This document shows, one piece after another, positions 5,125 to 6,656 of a stretch of DNA of 6,656 nt. How positions within the stretch are numbered: position 1 is the stretch's first letter; each line of letters starts with the position of its first letter. The notes under the pieces were generated by a model. That model saw nothing but the letters and a program-made list of their open reading frames with translations, did not search any database and had not been told where the DNA came from. A program made the translations under genes and the position numbers. This stretch comes from a bacterium (GTDB lineage Bacteria; ARS69). The DNA lies in assembly GCA_025774865.1 (NCBI GenBank), contig JALGZO010000539.1, positions 1 to 6,656 of the forward strand, read 5' to 3'.

Positions 5125-6062
5125 GTCGCGTAGAAGTAGTAGAACTTCGGTTGAGTATTCAGATCTTCCTTCAGAACGAAGACCCGCTTCTCACGCATCA
5201 GGTAACGAATCTCGCTGTTCTCATCGAGCAGATTTCCGAACTTGCGCGCCCCGACCGGGCAAATCTCGACGCACGCCGGGTAGCGCCCATTGCGCACCCG
5301 ATGGATGCAGAACGTGCATTTCTCGACGACACCCTTCGGCCGGGGACGGTTGCCGAGCACGTGCATGTCCGGATTGACCTCGTCCGCGGCGATCTTCGGG
5401 CTGGTCCAGTTGAAGTGGCGGGCCCCGTACGGGCAAGCCGACATGCAGCAACGGCACCCGAGACAGGTGTCGTAGTCGATGACGACGATCCCGTCGGGCT
5501 CCTGCCAGGTCGCGCTGACCGGACATACGCGCGTGCACGGCGGATTGGCACACTGCTGGCAGGCCACCGGCATGTAGAAGTGGTCCTCGTCCGGGACCTT
5601 GTCGGGGTCGTAGTAGGGATCGGAATCCGTCAGCTCGATCCCCTTCTCCTTCTCCATCTGCAGCACCCGGATCCAGTGGATCTGCGGGTCGCGCGACTGG
5701 TTGTTCTCGTGGACACAAGCGTAGACGCAACGCCGGCACCCGATGCAGCGGGAGAGATCGAGCGCGTACCCGAAGAGCACCCCCGGCTCCGCCTGCGTGG
5801 CAGCCACGGTGACGCTCTTGCCGAACCGCTCGGAGTAGTCGCGTTCGAGCCTGATGAGGATCTCGTCGACCTCTTCCGGTGACAGCTCTCGGAAGCTCCG
5901 TTGCAGGAGGTCTTCGATGAAGCCCGACGAAGCTCCCGCCACGCCAATGGCGACGGCAGCCATGGCCGTCGTGCCGCCGACAAGCAGCTGGCGACGGCTG
6001 ATCCCCGGGGCCTTCTCTTCTCCGGCCGATCCGTCGTGACGGTCGTCGGAATCGCCACTCAT
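5121..6062 (-). CDS. Tat-exported 4x[4Fe-4S] ferredoxin-like electron-transfer subunit (DsrO/HmcB/NrfC type)
   Basis: A 313-residue protein. The start is the ATG at 6062-6060, overlapping the cytochrome stop as ATGA, with a GGGGGTGG ribosome binding site seven bases before it. The same frame is open further upstream, but that part is antisense-like shadow of the cytochrome gene in the other frame. Residues 22-46 form a twin-arginine signal (SRRQLLVGG followed by an Ala/Val/Gly-rich helix), so the subunit is folded with its clusters and exported. Four cysteine sets for [4Fe-4S] clusters are complete: C106/109/112/116, C168/171/176/180, C200/203/206/210 and C249/252/264/268, with one extra cysteine at 205. 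The layout matches the DmsB/NrfC/PsrB/DsrO class. It should form an electron wire between the cytochrome c and the NrfD-type subunit encoded on either side. The C-terminus (TQPKFYYFYAT) is a plausible docking segment, by analogy with relatives. Confidence 0.92.
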   Translation of the reverse strand: MSGDSDDRHDGSAGEEKAPGISRRQLLVGGTTAMAAVAIGVAGASSGFIEDLLQRSFRELSPEEVDEILIRLERDYSERFGKSVTVAATQAEPGVLFGYALDLSRCIGCRRCVYACVHENNQSRDPQIHWIRVLQMEKEKGIELTDSDPYYDPDKVPDEDHFYMPVACQQCANPPCTRVCPVSATWQEPDGIVVIDYDTCLGCRCCMSACPYGARHFNWTSPKIAADEVNPDMHVLGNRPRPKGVVEKCTFCIHRVRNGRYPACVEICPVGARKFGNLLDENSEIRYLMREKRVFVLKEDLNTQPKFYYFYAT

Positions 6063-6656
6063 GGCGCATCCACCCCCTGGGATCGTAGAAACTGCGGGCG
6101 CACCGGCGGCGGGAGCGGCTCGATGGCTGCGAACTTCGGCGCGTGCGGATTGTGGCAATGGGCGCAAAGAAGATAACTCTTCGCGCCGTTCCAGAAGCCG
6201 CGGCGACGACCGTGGATTCCTTCCCGCCAGTCGCGGTAGATCGTCCCGTGGCACTGACCGCAAAGCCGGTAGGACTCGTCGAAGCCTACGAGCCGGCCGT
6301 TGGCCAATCGAAGGCGATCGCGATCGTCGGCATTGTGGCAGTCGAAGCACCACCGCTCATCCGGACCGTGATTCAGCTGGATCTCTTCGTGGTATTCCTC
6401 GAGCTCACGTCGCTCGTAGACGACCTCCATGTCGGAGTGGCAATCCGAGCACGGGAAGTTCTCCAGATCGCTGAAGGGAGCCGGCGGCACGTTGAACACG
6501 CCCGGCTGCGCGCTGGCCGCCGCCTGCACCACCGCCGGCAGCAGTGGCTCGTCGAAACCTATCTCGGGAAAGTCCGCCGGCCCCCACGCCTGCGTCCCCC
6601 CGGCCTCGGGAGTAACGTGCACATCGCCACCCCGGAGGATGCTGAAGAACGCCACC
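6059..6656 (-). CDS. Multiheme cytochrome c (at least four hemes), 5' partial
   Basis: The frame is open to the window edge, so the N-terminus and any signal peptide or further hemes are missing; the GTG at 6655 is probably internal. Counting from that codon, four heme c attachment motifs are seen: CSDCH (69-73), CFDCH (103-107), CGQCH (132-136) and CAHCH (164-168). Histidines at 89, 96, 148 (GIHG) and 171 (CHNPHAP) are candidate distal ligands. The residues before the first motif are low in cysteine and contain no CxxCH. It should be a periplasmic or membrane-anchored electron carrier, the soluble arm of the complex formed with the ferredoxin and NrfD-type proteins encoded just after it. DsrJ has three hemes, HmcA sixteen, and QrcA and ActA five or six, so the heme count does not settle the subfamily. 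The stop TGA overlaps the next start by four bases. Confidence 0.88.
   Translation of the reverse strand, partial: VAFFSILRGGDVHVTPEAGGTQAWGPADFPEIGFDEPLLPAVVQAAASAQPGVFNVPPAPFSDLENFPCSDCHSDMEVVYERRELEEYHEEIQLNHGPDERWCFDCHNADDRDRLRLANGRLVGFDESYRLCGQCHGTIYRDWREGIHGRRRGFWNGAKSYLLCAHCHNPHAPKFAAIEPLPPPVRPQFLRSQGVDAP

Noticed and set aside
3922-5133. Long open frame on the + strand (403 codons)
   Set aside because: It is the exact antisense of the NrfD-type gene. Its translation is Arg/Asp/Glu/His-rich with no hydrophobic or domain pattern.
6063-6353. Upstream extension of the ferredoxin reading frame
   Set aside because: The extension overlaps the cytochrome gene, whose heme motifs are in another frame. 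The ATG at 6062 has a ribosome binding site and directly precedes the Tat signal.

Overview
The window is GC-rich bacterial DNA with dense coding on both strands. The organism is not named by any single marker. Three things suggest a Gram-negative lineage of the Eisenbacteria / Krumholzibacteria / FCB kind: a 42-residue-period TPR protein of the sort fused to Ser/Thr kinases, a secreted protein with a 'DIKPxSCPNP' opening and a 'WGxIKxxYR' end, and a FlgD-like C-terminal Ig domain remnant. This placement is an inference from protein style, not a demonstrated assignment.

Left part, + strand (1-2170). The window opens inside a TPR protein whose reading frame is broken near base 573. Repeats 1-4 and 6-9 are each exactly 126 nt, but the fifth is only 94 nt. 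A 32-nt loss therefore accounts for the frame change, and the second half continues in another frame to a stop at 1381-1383. After a 178-bp gap with a weak candidate promoter comes a 202-residue secreted protein with six cysteines, a strong AGGAGG ribosome binding site and a GTG start. It is followed by a GC-rich bulged hairpin.

Middle part, + strand (2263-3852). A candidate promoter leads into an intact AsnA-type (ammonia-dependent) asparagine synthetase with a lysine-rich N-terminal extension. Downstream lies a strong 14-bp hairpin, then a decayed fragment encoding the end of a FlgD-like Ig domain. The 359 bp between asnA and the next gene hold only these two items and a short G+C palindrome.

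Right part, - strand (6656 down to 3853). Three genes overlap by 4 nt at each junction: a cytochrome c with four visible CxxCH motifs (5' end outside the window), a Tat-exported ferredoxin-like protein with four [4Fe-4S] cysteine sets, and a ten-helix NrfD/PsrC/DsrP-type membrane protein. Together they look like a quinone-linked periplasmic electron-transfer module, arranged like dsrJ-dsrO-dsrP or the Hmc/Cbc/Qrc families. The visible end of the operon has no molybdopterin subunit. The module most likely passes electrons between the menaquinone pool and periplasmic cytochromes, but direction and partner cannot be read from this window.
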